From positions 186,001-250,000 of the forward strand of contig NZ_CP092712.1 of the NCBI RefSeq assembly GCF_023983475.1: DNA of 64,000 bases. Direction: 5' to 3'. Below the pieces are notes generated by a model, which was given only the letters and a program-made list of their open reading frames with translations, was not told the origin of the DNA and searched no databases. Below are positions 54,938 through 63,945 of this stretch, piece after piece; positions within the stretch are counted from its first letter, which is position 1; each line of letters begins with the position of its first letter. The stretch comes from Aliivibrio fischeri ATCC 7744 = JCM 18803 = DSM 507. GTDB lineage: Bacteria; Pseudomonadota; Gammaproteobacteria; Enterobacterales; Vibrionaceae. The translations under genes and the position numbers were made by a program.

Positions 54938-55545
54938 TTGTCTCTAGCTTTACAGCGATCACCCCTGAACCCTGCAAGGGAGCTTGCGACCGATCTGAAA
55001 CCTGAACTCTTTAAAATAAAAAACCGCAGATGCTTTCACACCCACGGTTTCAAATTTATCACAGACCTCGGCTCTTCCTCGCTCCTTAAGCGAAGCGTCC
55101 TCGCCTCTCGCGCCTGCTCTTCAATAAGCGTTCTAGCTAGCGAAACGTATAGTCTCTAGCCTTACAGCGATCACCTCTGAACCCTGCAAGGGAGCTTGCG
55201 ACCGATCTGAAACCTGAACTCTCTTAAAACAAAAAACCGCAGATGTTTTCACTCCTACGGTTTCAAAATAATTCACAGAACTTAGCTCTTCCTTATCCCT
55301 CGAGCGAAGCGTCCTCGCCTCTCGCGCCTGCTCTTCAATAAGCGTTCTAGCTAGCGAAGCCTATTGTCTTCTAGCCTCATAGCGATCAGCCCTGAATCCT
55401 GCAAGGGAGCTTGCGACCGATCTGAAACCTGAACTCTTTAAAACAAAAAACCGCAGATGCTTTCACTCCTACGGTTTCAAAATAATTCACAGAACTTAGC
55501 TCTTCCTTATCCCTCGAGCGAAGCGTCCTCGTCTCTAGTCCCTGC
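54938..55545. repeat. Tandem array of about 213-bp units carrying the glpX-side terminator (family R5)
   Basis: Three units share the words CCCTGCAAGGGAGCTTGCGACCGATCTGAAACCTG (GACCGATC at 54988, 55200 and 55415; spacing 212 and 215), then an AAAACCGCAGATG..CGGTTTCAAA hairpin, then TTCCT..GAGCGAAGCGTCCTCG, then R3-like AGCTAGCGAAGCGTAT. Each unit therefore carries its own terminator. A partial fourth unit precedes tpiA's terminator (about 52764-52900). A plus-strand frame open through the first unit is not a gene. Confidence 0.9.
55441..55480 (-). terminator. glpX terminator (R5 hairpin) with two further copies downstream
   Basis: On the minus strand GAAACCGTAGGAGTGAAAGCATCTGCGGTTTTTTG forms a hairpin with a T tract 70 bases after the glpX stop. 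Copies at about 55224-55266 and 55018-55055 lie further downstream as backups. Confidence 0.85.
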
Positions 55546-55547
55546 TC

Positions 55548-56555
55548 TTAAAGAATAATATCTCTAATCTCAGCGTCTTTACGCTCTAAGTAGTGAATTG
55601 ACTTAATACGACGAATCGTACGACAACGACCACGGATAAGTAGCGTTTCAGTTGTCGCAATATTACCTTGGCGAGTAATGCCTTCTAGTAGATCACCTTT
55701 TGTGATACCAGTAGCTGCAAAAACAACATCATCACTGCGTGCCATGTCTGTCATTTTTAAGATAACGTTCGCTTTTACGCCCATTTCTTCACAACGTTTA
55801 AGCTCGGCTTCACCGTGGATACGGTTTTCTTCTGTATCGCCTTTCACTTCATGACGAGGAAGAAGACGTGCTTGCATGTCGCCATCTAATGCACGAATAA
55901 CTGCAGCAGAAACAACACCTTCAGGTGCTCCACCGATACAGTACATCACGTCCACTTCGCTATCAGGCATACAGGTTAGAATAGAAGCCGCAACATCACC
56001 ATCTGGCACAGCAAATACACGAACGCCCATCTTCTGCATGTTTGCAATTACTTCATCATGACGAGGTTTAGCCAGTGTTGTCACAACAAGCGTTTCTAAC
56101 GGTTTACCTAATGCTTTTGCAATATTTACTAGGTTGTCTTCTAGAGAAAGACTTAAATCAATTGCCCCTTTTGCACCAGGACCAACAACCAATTTTTCCA
56201 TGTACATATCAGGTGCTTTTAAGAAACTGCCTTTTTCACCAGCAGCCAATACAGCAAGAGCGTTTGATTGACCCATCGCAGTCATGCGAGTACCTTCGAT
56301 TGGATCAACCGCGATATCAACAGCATCGCCACCTGTACCTACGTTTTCACCGATGTATAGCATAGGTGCATCATCGATCTCACCTTCACCAATAACAATC
56401 TCACCACTGATATCAGTTTTGTTCAGAAGAGTACGCATTACTTCAACAGCTGCACCGTCAGCAGCGTTTTTATCGCCACGGCCAAGCCATTTGTAACCAG
56501 CCAGTGCGGCACCTTCAGTAACTCGAGAAAAAGCCATTGCTAAATCGCGTTTCAT
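55548..56555 (-). CDS. glpX: GlpX, class II fructose-1,6-bisphosphatase
   Basis: A gluconeogenic phosphatase converting fructose-1,6-bisphosphate to fructose-6-phosphate. The lithium-sensitive phosphatase motif DPIEGTRMT is near residue 85; GEGEIDDAPMLYIGE supplies metal ligands; YCIGGAPEGVVSAA binds substrate. 335 residues is standard. The start has GGAGCAATTATG (minus strand). Divergent from zapB; in enterobacteria it follows glpFK, which is not seen here. Confidence 0.95.
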   Translation of the reverse strand: MKRDLAMAFSRVTEGAALAGYKWLGRGDKNAADGAAVEVMRTLLNKTDISGEIVIGEGEIDDAPMLYIGENVGTGGDAVDIAVDPIEGTRMTAMGQSNALAVLAAGEKGSFLKAPDMYMEKLVVGPGAKGAIDLSLSLEDNLVNIAKALGKPLETLVVTTLAKPRHDEVIANMQKMGVRVFAVPDGDVAASILTCMPDSEVDVMYCIGGAPEGVVSAAVIRALDGDMQARLLPRHEVKGDTEENRIHGEAELKRCEEMGVKANVILKMTDMARSDDVVFAATGITKGDLLEGITRQGNIATTETLLIRGRCRTIRRIKSIHYLERKDAEIRDIIL

Positions 56556-56921
56556 AATTGCTCCGAATAAATCGATGAATAAGTAAAAATCGAGGGGATT
56601 TTAGCATAACAAAAAGGGAAACGTTTGCTTTTTCCCGCGAGAATGAAATTTTTTCAGCGAAGAATAAAAATATCAAGGAGCTAAAGGTGTGGTTTAATTC
56701 AAATAACGAAGGTAAATACCTAGTTTTGGTATGTAGTTCGTTTTAATCTTAAGAAAGTACGTCAGATGTTGGTAAAAACTGCTGCTTTTTTGTTCATATG
56801 ATGCAATTTAATGAATAACACTATGGCAGAATTACAATTGCTGAGTAGAATAGAAAACAAGTTTGTAGTGAGTAATAAATTCGCTACATATTCAATGAAG
56901 AATATAGTTAAGGTGGCAGGA
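56556..56921. promoter_or_regulatory. glpX/zapB divergent intergenic region
   Basis: About 365 bp without a supported gene. It should hold the two divergent promoters, but I cannot place them confidently. A frame is open upstream of zapB from 56811; that extension is not family sequence. Confidence 0.4.
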
Positions 56922-57164
56922 ATGTCTTTAGAAATATTAGAACAACTAGAAGCTAAAGTTCAGATGGCAGTAGATACAATCGCACTGCTACAAATGGAAG
57001 TTGAAGAATTAAAAGAAACGAACGCAGCGCTAACTCAAGATCTTGAGCAAGCAAACAACGGTCGTTCAGAAGTAGAACAAGAAGCTCAACGTGCACGTGA
57101 TGAGCAAGCTCAATTTGAAGCTCGCATCCGTGGCCTACTTGGTAAAATGGACGAAGTAGAGTAA
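56922..57164 (+). CDS. zapB: ZapB, cell-division coiled-coil protein
   Basis: A small FtsZ-ring-associated coiled-coil protein that helps Z-ring assembly at mid-cell. The ATG at 56922 gives MSLEILEQLEAKVQMAVDTI, exactly the family start, and an 80-residue protein of uninterrupted heptads. AAGG lies eight bases before the start. Next to glpX, as in other gammaproteobacteria. Followed by an R5-type terminator. Confidence 0.93.
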   Translation: MSLEILEQLEAKVQMAVDTIALLQMEVEELKETNAALTQDLEQANNGRSEVEQEAQRARDEQAQFEARIRGLLGKMDEVE

Positions 57165-57235
57165 TAGAGCAGGGACGAGAGGCGAGGACGCTTCGCTCGA
57201 GGAGCGAGGGAGAGCTAAGTTCTGTGAATTATTTT

Positions 57236-57272
57236 GAAACCGTAGGTGTGGAAGCATCTGCGGTTTTTTTTA
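57236..57272 (+). terminator. zapB terminator (R5 hairpin, plus orientation)
   Basis: GAAACCGTAGGTGTGGAAGCATCTGCGGTTTTTTTT: AACCGTAGGTG pairs imperfectly with CATCTGCGGTT, then eight Ts. The same element serves tpiA and glpX on the opposite strand. Confidence 0.88.
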
Positions 57273-57418
57273 ACTAGAGACTAGAGCGCTTCGCTTCTAT
57301 AAGAGCAAAAAGCGAGGGTTCAGGTCTCAGGTTTCAGGAAGAGAAAAAGCGAGTACTCCTGAAACCTGCAAGCGCAGCGCCCTGAAACCTAGATATCACT
57401 ACACCAACTATACTCGCT

Positions 57419-57456
57419 CTTATAGTTTCTAGTTAGCGAAGCGTATAGCCTCTAGT
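57419..57456. repeat. R3 repeat copy before rraA
   Basis: TATAGTTTCTAGTTAGCGAAGCGTATAGCCTCTAG, an R3 arm next to the rraA stop codon. The preceding 57273-57418 is mixed R3/R4 repeat text without a gene. Confidence 0.7.
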
Positions 57457-57458
57457 TC

Positions 57459-57959
57459 TTAAATCTCTTCCTCACCCATCTCTTCTAGCGGTTCTTGAGA
57501 GATAATCACTCCAGTCGAATCCGCGTAAAGATGATCTTCAGGTAAGAAAGTCACACTACCAAAGTTAACCGCAACATCCACTTCACCAATGTTTTGTCTT
57601 GCTGCACCAACAGGAATAGAAGCGAGAGCTTGAATGCCAATCTCAATCTCTTCTAGGTAATCCACTTCACGGACACAACCATAGATAACTAAGCCTTCCC
57701 AACCATTGTGGGCTGCTTTTGCTGCTAGGTCTGCATCCACTAAAGCACGACGTAAAGAACCGCCGCCATCAACTAATAAAACACGACCTTCGCCTTTCTC
57801 TTCTAATAGTTGATGAATCAGACCATTATCTTCAAAACATTTAATTGTTGTGATTTGGCCTGAAAATGATGTCTTAGCGCCAAAGTGGCTGAACATCGGT
57901 TCAACAACATCAACTTGATCTAAATAGATGTCACAAAGTGCTGAAGTATTGTATTCCAT
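57459..57959 (-). CDS. rraA: RraA, regulator of RNase E activity
   Basis: A trimeric inhibitor of RNase E that modulates mRNA decay. The RraA/class II aldolase-like fold is indicated by [41 protein letters not shown] (about residues 77-117, with the GGG and DADLA loops). 166 residues, close to the family's 160-170. The acidic tail (EEMGEEEI) is typical. Adjacent to menA as in E. coli. Confidence 0.95.
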   Translation of the reverse strand: MEYNTSALCDIYLDQVDVVEPMFSHFGAKTSFSGQITTIKCFEDNGLIHQLLEEKGEGRVLLVDGGGSLRRALVDADLAAKAAHNGWEGLVIYGCVREVDYLEEIEIGIQALASIPVGAARQNIGEVDVAVNFGSVTFLPEDHLYADSTGVIISQEPLEEMGEEEI

Positions 57960-58083
57960 AGTGAAACTTACCTTTTATTGGTGTTTGTAACTGTTCAATA
58001 TACGTGCTTTTTTAGGCAATACTATGACAAACCGCAAATTTATCCTGATTTACTTAGGTCAGTGAGATAAGCCGCTTTCGTTT

Positions 58084-58992
58084 TTAAACGGATAAGTACA
58101 AGCCAACAGCAAATAGTACATTGGTAAATAGTGCGCATTGCACAACGGTGCCCATCATAGGTCTGATTGCTTCACCATTTGGAGATCGCATTACTGACAT
58201 AACATGATTGAAGACGAAAGGTGCAATTGCTAAAAATAACCAACCAGTTAGTGAATGAATTTGAGTCGCACTAAAAACAGCAAGACAGATAAAACTCGCG
58301 GCCATTAATACTGCATGATATTTACGACCCCAGTTTGCGCCCATGCGAACGACCAGTGTCATTTTTCCACATGCTTCGTCATTTTCTATATCACGTAGGT
58401 TATTAATATTTAATACTGCGACAGCTAATAAACCGCAGGCAGTCGCTGGTAAAAATAGAGCAGAAGATAAGTGACCTGTATGAAGGTAATACGTACCAGC
58501 AACCCCTAATAAACCAAAAAAGATAAAAACAGAGGTATCCCCTAAGCCACGGTAACCATAAGGCTTATCACCCATGGTATAAGCAATAGCAGCGCCAATA
58601 GCTAATAACCCAAGAGCGATGAATCCAATAATATCCATGGTTTGGTGTAATGAGCTAAATACTAAAATTAAGCCACTAATGATCGTCAGAACAATATTAA
58701 TGCCAATGGCTTTTTTCATTGTTTCTTGCGTTACAAGGCCGGTTTGCATTGCTCGTTGTGGACCAAGGCGTTCTTCGTTATCTGTTCCTTTCACTGCATC
58801 GCCGTAGTCATTTGCCAGATTCGACAATATTTGCAATAACGTTGCGGTGATAAATGCCATTAACGTAATAGTAAAAGAGGCGTGGTTATTCCAATATGCC
58901 AACACAGAGCCTGTCATGATTGAGGCTAGGGCAAGAGGTAGTGTTTTTGGACGAGCGGCGCTGAGCCAAATGGAAAAAGGAGAAGTTTTCAT
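58084..58992 (-). CDS. menA: MenA, 1,4-dihydroxy-2-naphthoate polyprenyltransferase
   Basis: An integral-membrane prenyltransferase of menaquinone synthesis. The Asp-rich prenyl-diphosphate site is NLANDYGDAVKGTDNEERLGP; a second, NNLRDIENDEACGK, lies near residue 195. About eight or nine membrane segments. The ATG at 58992 (MKTSPFSIWLSAARPKTLPLA) matches the family start; an upstream in-frame ATG (59031) would read through the hairpin at 59001-59038. 302 residues. Confidence 0.94.
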   Translation of the reverse strand: MKTSPFSIWLSAARPKTLPLALASIMTGSVLAYWNNHASFTITLMAFITATLLQILSNLANDYGDAVKGTDNEERLGPQRAMQTGLVTQETMKKAIGINIVLTIISGLILVFSSLHQTMDIIGFIALGLLAIGAAIAYTMGDKPYGYRGLGDTSVFIFFGLLGVAGTYYLHTGHLSSALFLPATACGLLAVAVLNINNLRDIENDEACGKMTLVVRMGANWGRKYHAVLMAASFICLAVFSATQIHSLTGWLFLAIAPFVFNHVMSVMRSPNGEAIRPMMGTVVQCALFTNVLFAVGLYLSV

Positions 58993-59000
58993 AGCATCGC

Positions 59001-59038
59001 AAAAATAGTGAATAGAGTCTCTATTATTCACTATTTTT
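59001..59038 (-). terminator. AT-rich perfect hairpin between prkB and menA
   Basis: AAAAATAGTGAATA pairs perfectly with TATTCACTATTTTT. On the minus strand it follows prkB and ends in Ts just before the menA start. It may terminate prkB or attenuate menA. GC content of the stem is low, so strength is uncertain. Confidence 0.55.
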
Positions 59039-59074
59039 GGAAGAACCCCAAATTTGGCGCAAAAGATAGCGAAA

Positions 59075-59944
59075 TTAATTTATTTTCCCAGTATCAATTA
59101 GCTGCTGAAGTAGTGGTCTAATAATTAACTCCATAGCAAAGCTCATTTTGCCTCCGGGAACAACTAGCGTGTTATGACGAGACATAAATGAACCATCAAT
59201 CATTGCTAATAAGTAAGGAAAGTCAACTTTACTCAACCCCCTAAAACGGATGACAACAAAGCTTTCATCTAAACTCGGAATGCCTTTTGCGTTGAGTGGG
59301 TTAGAGGTATCTACGGTTGGTACTCGTTGGAAGTTAATATGAGTTCGAGAAAATTGTGGGGTAATGTAATTTAAATAGTCGTCCATTGAACGAACAATTG
59401 AGTCCATTACGGCTTCACGAGAATGCCCACGATCACGGGTATCACGAACAAATTTCTGTATCCATTCTAAGTTTACAATTGGCACCATGCCGATAAGTAA
59501 ATCCACATGTTGAGATACGTTAATATCACCATCAACAACGTCACCGTGTAGACCTTCATAAAAAAGGACATCGGTATCATCGGGTAGGTCTTGCCATGGC
59601 GTGAACGTGCCAGGCATTTGATTAAAAGGAACCGCTTCATCGAACGTATGTAAATAGCGACGATATTGCCCCGTTCCATCTTCTCCGTATTGACGGAAAA
59701 ACTGTTCTAGTGCCGGAAAGTCATTTGCTTGAGGACCAAAGTAACTGATGTGTTTACCTTGTTCTTTTGCTTTACGGATCTCCACGTCCATTTCAGGACG
59801 AGTGAAACGATGGAAACTGTCCCCTTCAAGCCAAGATGCTTTTATGTCCATCATATTGAACATTTTTCGAAATGCTTCAGATGTGGTGGTAGTGCCTGCT
59901 CCGGATGACCCCGTTACGGCAATAATTGGATGTTTTGCTGACAT
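59075..59944 (-). CDS. prkB: PrkB, phosphoribulokinase-family protein
   Basis: A 289-residue P-loop kinase of the phosphoribulokinase/uridine-kinase family found widely in gammaproteobacteria without a Calvin cycle. Walker A is GSSGAGTTTT at residues 12-21; SWLEGDSFHRFTRPEMD and FYEGLHGDVVDGD follow. The physiological substrate in these bacteria is uncertain. No RuBisCO gene is nearby. Precedes menA on the same strand, with yheU and yheT upstream as in E. coli. Confidence 0.9.
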   Translation of the reverse strand: MSAKHPIIAVTGSSGAGTTTTSEAFRKMFNMMDIKASWLEGDSFHRFTRPEMDVEIRKAKEQGKHISYFGPQANDFPALEQFFRQYGEDGTGQYRRYLHTFDEAVPFNQMPGTFTPWQDLPDDTDVLFYEGLHGDVVDGDINVSQHVDLLIGMVPIVNLEWIQKFVRDTRDRGHSREAVMDSIVRSMDDYLNYITPQFSRTHINFQRVPTVDTSNPLNAKGIPSLDESFVVIRFRGLSKVDFPYLLAMIDGSFMSRHNTLVVPGGKMSFAMELIIRPLLQQLIDTGKIN

Positions 59945-60046
59945 GACAAACCCTGTCTAATTTCCTTATTCTCGTCGGATGTTATAACAGGGTTGCTAAA
60001 AATGATACTGTTCGGTTTGAAAATTGTGAGTATCTTGGTGGGTCTA

Positions 60047-60289
60047 TTAGTCGTAATTATGGTTGGTTAAATTAGGATTAAAGCGAGCTTTGGTTTGAAT
60101 ATCAACGGTTTCATGAAGCTCGGAAAAGACCACCATTGCTTCACCATTTTTCAATAGAACTTTAATTTGGTCTACTTTTTCTTGATGGCTGATTTCAACT
60201 TCACCGTAATCTGTCCCTTCACGTAATACAAATTCAGAAATTAAGTTTTCTAATGTGTCAGGAGCGATGTCTTGCCAAGGAATGATCAT
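60047..60289 (-). CDS. yheU: YheU, UPF0270 family protein
   Basis: A small soluble protein of unknown function. The conserved opening [29 protein letters not shown] and the [12 protein letters not shown] segment match UPF0270. The start at 60289 (MIIPWQ) gives 80 residues and the family's N-terminus; in-frame ATGs at 60307 and 60322 would add up to 11 residues. Lies directly downstream of yheT. Confidence 0.88.
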   Translation of the reverse strand: MIIPWQDIAPDTLENLISEFVLREGTDYGEVEISHQEKVDQIKVLLKNGEAMVVFSELHETVDIQTKARFNPNLTNHNYD

Positions 60290-60334
60290 ACTACTTATCT
60301 CATCCATTAAATGAATTGCCAATAGGCGCTAAAG

Positions 60335-61303
60335 TTAGAGAATTTTTTGGAACCAGTGGTTAACGGTACTTTCTAACCAAAAATTGGGCTTAGTGATAGA
60401 TCCATTAATAAAACCTACATGGCCACCGTGTTCTGTTAGTTGATAGTGTACACAGTTAGGCAGTGGATGAGTAGGTATCACCGCATTTGTCATAAACGGG
60501 TCGTCTTTAGAATGAATAATTCGAGTTGGTATATCGATACGATCTAAAAACTGTAAACCACTGCATTGTTGATAATAATCTTGAGCGTGGGCGTAACCAT
60601 GCATTGGTGCTGTGATGAGATTATCAAAGGTGATTAAATCAGGTATGGCTTTGATCATCTCTTTATTTAAACCAACAATCTCTTTACGAGAGGCGTTGAG
60701 TTTTTTAATGCTGTTGTTTTTTAATGATCCTAATAAATAACCCTGATACAAACGAGAAAAACCTTGTTGAATACGTTCAGAACAGGCGCCTAAATCCAGA
60801 GGTGCGGAGATAACCGTTGCGGCGTTCAGTAGGGTATCGTTTTGATATTTGGCGAGGTAGTTTACTAGCATATTACCGCCAAGAGAGATCCCGGTGGCGA
60901 CCTTTTCTTGATTAGGGAAGCGAGCATCCAACATCTCAATAAAAAAACGTGCGTCTTCGGTTTCACCTGAGTGGTACGCTCTTGCTAAACGGTTAGGCAC
61001 ATCACTGCAACCACGGAAGTGCATCATCACACCAAGCCAACCTTGCTCTTTTGCAGCGGCTAATAATCCATTGGCATAAGGGCTGTCGAAACTGCCTTCT
61101 AAACCATGAAAAAGAATAAAAAGCGGTTTTTCTCCTGCTTTATTTGGGTTTTCACTCCAAGCGAGATCAACGAAATCACTGTCTGGTAACTCAAGGCGTT
61201 GCCAATACGCATTAAACAATGGACTACGACGCAGAAAGCGAGGAAGCAGTGTCTGAATATGAGCGTTAGATAAACCGGTAGCCGGTGTAAAGTTATCCAT
61301 CAT
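60335..61303 (-). CDS. yheT: YheT, alpha/beta-hydrolase
   Basis: A 322-residue hydrolase of the YheT/ABHD1-3 group. The nucleophile Ser is in GISLGGNML near residue 140. LFHGLEGSFDSPYANGL carries the oxyanion region, SKDDPFM the acid and EHGGHVGF the catalytic His. The substrate is unknown; relatives act on lipids or esters. Cotranscribed with the flanking yheU and the TIGR02444-type gene. Confidence 0.92.
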   Translation of the reverse strand: MMDNFTPATGLSNAHIQTLLPRFLRRSPLFNAYWQRLELPDSDFVDLAWSENPNKAGEKPLFILFHGLEGSFDSPYANGLLAAAKEQGWLGVMMHFRGCSDVPNRLARAYHSGETEDARFFIEMLDARFPNQEKVATGISLGGNMLVNYLAKYQNDTLLNAATVISAPLDLGACSERIQQGFSRLYQGYLLGSLKNNSIKKLNASRKEIVGLNKEMIKAIPDLITFDNLITAPMHGYAHAQDYYQQCSGLQFLDRIDIPTRIIHSKDDPFMTNAVIPTHPLPNCVHYQLTEHGGHVGFINGSITKPNFWLESTVNHWFQKIL

Positions 61304-61308
61304 CTTAG

Positions 61309-61815
61309 TTACTCTGTGTTGTTATGTTGATTACTTTCTAGAGCTGGAAGTAAGGCGTCTGCCTGCAAAGAGCGGCAATAATGCGTTAATAAACTTATCT
61401 GATTATTATCGGTTTTTATTACTAAAGGAATACGTATTAAAGCAGTGATTAGATCGCTTTGTTGTTGCTTTTCTAGCTGTAGCTCAAACTGTAAGGCTTC
61501 TTGATAAAGAGCTTTATTTTGTGTCGATTTGATCTGTTTTCTTAACTTGCGATAAGAGTGAAGTAGAGTGTCGCTTTTGTGTAGAGCTGCTTCAAGAAGC
61601 GGTAAGTCAGATACCGAGAATGAGAGGTTTAGGCTATTAAGCCAGATAAGTAATAATGCTAAATTCACATTACCAAAGTAGGTGTCTTGTAGTGCCAGTG
61701 CTGCTTGTTTTACCCCACCTTTCTTATAATGGGATAATGAGAAACACCAAAAGGCTTCTTGGGTAATAGAAGCCAATTGGTGCTTATTCAAAGGAATGTT
61801 ACTGCTTGGCAGCAT
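61309..61815 (-). CDS. TIGR02444-type protein of unknown function
   Basis: A 168-residue helical protein: FWCFSLSHYKKGGVKQAALALQDTYFGNVNLALLLIWL near the N-terminus is the conserved signature of this gammaproteobacterial family; function unknown. The ATG at 61815 overlaps the yheS stop by 17 bp, indicating coupling. The open frame further upstream lies entirely within yheS. It sits between yheS and yheT in the same operon. Confidence 0.8.
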   Translation of the reverse strand: MLPSSNIPLNKHQLASITQEAFWCFSLSHYKKGGVKQAALALQDTYFGNVNLALLLIWLNSLNLSFSVSDLPLLEAALHKSDTLLHSYRKLRKQIKSTQNKALYQEALQFELQLEKQQQSDLITALIRIPLVIKTDNNQISLLTHYCRSLQADALLPALESNQHNNTE

Positions 61816-63730
61816 TCTCTTTTTCTTCAATTTGTTCTTGAAGAGCCATCCATTCCATTTCAACTTCTTCGAGTTCAGATTTTGCAGATGCTTGAATGGC
61901 AAGAACTTCCGTTAAACGCTTTTTGTTTTCTGTTTCATATAATGAAACGTCACCAAGCTCTTCTTCTGCTTGGCTTAATGCTTCATTAAGCTTATCCATT
62001 CGAGTTTCAAGTTTAGTTACTTCTTTTCGTAATGGGGCAATTAGCTTTCTGAATTCGGCTTCTTTGCGTTTTTGTTCTTTTTTCTCAGCTGCACTTAAGC
62101 TGGTTGATGTGCTTGGATTATCTTGTTTTTCTTGTTGCTGTTGTTCTTTACGCTCGCTCTTATTCTGCTCGGTTAGCCATTTGTAGTAATCCGTTAAATC
62201 ACCATCAAAAGGAACCACTTGGCGATCATGCACTAAGTACAAGTCATCGGTTGTCGCGCGAAGTAAGTATCTGTCGTGGCTGACAATAACCATTGCACCT
62301 TCAAAGGTTTGTAGTGCCATCGTTAGGGCTTGACGCATATCTAAATCAAGGTGGTTGGTCGGTTCATCAAGCAATAGCATGTTTGGTTTTTGCCATACCA
62401 CAAGTGCCAGTACTAAACGGGCTTTTTCACCACCAGAGAAAGGACCAATTTTTTCTAACGCTTTATCACCTTGGAAACCAAAACTGCCTAAATAATCACG
62501 TAGTTGTTGTTCTGTATGATTAGGGGCAATTTGCATTAGGTGCTGAAGAGGAGTTTCTTCTACGTGTAAGGTTTCCAGTTGGTGCTGTGCGAAGTAACCA
62601 ATTTTAACCCCTTGAGAGTAAGTAAATACGCCACTCTGCGGAGCTAACTCACCTGAAAGTAATTTGATAAGCGTTGATTTACCTGCGCCGTTTCGGCCTA
62701 ACAGGCCAATACGACTTCCCGGAACTAGGTTTAAGCGAATTTGCTCTAAAATCGTATTGTTTTCATAACCTGCGCTGACTTCATCCATCATTAAGATTGG
62801 GTTTGGCAGTGCATCTGGCTCTCTAAAATTAAAGCTGAATGGGTTATCTAATTGTGCCGGTAGCACTTTTTCCATCTTTTCTAATGCTTTAATTCGGCTT
62901 TGTGCTTGGCGTGCTTTTGATGCTTTATAACGAAAGCGGTCAATGTATGACTGCATGTGCGCCATGTTTTTCTGTTGTTTCTGGAACTGAGCTTGTTGCA
63001 GGATCAGTTTTTCAGAGCGTTGAACTTCAAACGATGAATAGTTACCTGTGTATTCATTCAATTTTTGGTTTTCAACGTGAATAATACGGTTTACTACTGG
63101 GTCTAAGAAATCACGGTCGTGCGAAATGAGTAATAGAGTACCTGGGTAGTTTTGTAACCAACGCTCAAGCCACATTACGGCATCTAAGTCTAAGTGGTTG
63201 GTCGGTTCATCAAGTAGTAATAAATCAGAGCGACATATTAATGCTTGTGCTAAGTTTAAACGCATACGCCAACCACCAGAGAATTGGGTTAAATTCCATT
63301 CCATCTGTTGTTGTGAGAAGCCTAAACCATTAAGTAATTCTGCAGCACGAGAATTGATGGTGTAACCACCTACGGTTTCCAGTTTACCGTGTAATTCAGC
63401 AACAAGAGTTCCGTTATCGGCTTCTTCTGCTTTTGCTAGTTGTTCTTCTAAACCACGAAATTCACGGTCGCCATCAATAACATAGTCAATGGCTTTGCGC
63501 TCTAATGCTGGAGTTTCTTGAGCAACCCAAGCCATTTCCCAGTTATGTGGGACACGGTTTGAACCAGCATCAACACTCAATTCACCTTTGATTAAGGCAA
63601 AAAGTGTGGATTTACCACAGCCATTTTTTCCGACTAAGCCGACTTTGTCACCAGGGTGAATAGTGGCAGAGGCTTGCTCTAGTAATGGCTTTCCGCCACG
63701 AAGTAATTGAATGTCTGAAAAGGTAATCAT
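61799..63730 (-). CDS. yheS: YheS, ABC-F family ATPase
   Basis: A 643-residue cytoplasmic protein with two ABC domains and no membrane segment, the ABC-F plan of ribosome-binding translation factors. Walker A motifs are GKNGCGKST (about residues 35-43) and GRNGAGKST (near 344); signatures are QFSGGWRMRLNLA and PFSGGEKARLVLA, each followed by LLLDEPTNHLDL. The inter-domain linker is about 80 residues. The C-terminus is a charged coiled coil. Confidence 0.95.
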   Translation of the reverse strand: MITFSDIQLLRGGKPLLEQASATIHPGDKVGLVGKNGCGKSTLFALIKGELSVDAGSNRVPHNWEMAWVAQETPALERKAIDYVIDGDREFRGLEEQLAKAEEADNGTLVAELHGKLETVGGYTINSRAAELLNGLGFSQQQMEWNLTQFSGGWRMRLNLAQALICRSDLLLLDEPTNHLDLDAVMWLERWLQNYPGTLLLISHDRDFLDPVVNRIIHVENQKLNEYTGNYSSFEVQRSEKLILQQAQFQKQQKNMAHMQSYIDRFRYKASKARQAQSRIKALEKMEKVLPAQLDNPFSFNFREPDALPNPILMMDEVSAGYENNTILEQIRLNLVPGSRIGLLGRNGAGKSTLIKLLSGELAPQSGVFTYSQGVKIGYFAQHQLETLHVEETPLQHLMQIAPNHTEQQLRDYLGSFGFQGDKALEKIGPFSGGEKARLVLALVVWQKPNMLLLDEPTNHLDLDMRQALTMALQTFEGAMVIVSHDRYLLRATTDDLYLVHDRQVVPFDGDLTDYYKWLTEQNKSERKEQQQQEKQDNPSTSTSLSAAEKKEQKRKEAEFRKLIAPLRKEVTKLETRMDKLNEALSQAEEELGDVSLYETENKKRLTEVLAIQASAKSELEEVEMEWMALQEQIEEKENAAKQ

Positions 63731-63945
63731 GCTGTGGTTTGCTTCTCTTAATCTGACTGAATCTTGAAGTTATTTGAATACGATGAGCATAGTAGGCGTA
63801 AGAGGGATGATTGTCGACATTGAAATTGTCTGTATGATAGATAATACCAACCGCAGTAACCTTTTTCTTTTGCTATCTCTGAGCACTTAGTTACAGTGAT
63901 TGGTATAAGATAAAAATAAAACAATAAAGTCAGAAAAGGGAATAC

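Noticed and set aside
54938-55159. Open frame of 73 codons downstream of glpX
   Set aside because: It lies wholly within the triplicated 213-bp repeat unit and crosses the terminator hairpin.
56811-56921. Longer zapB start
   Set aside because: ZapB proteins start at MSLEIL; the upstream 37 codons look like non-coding DNA that happens to be open.
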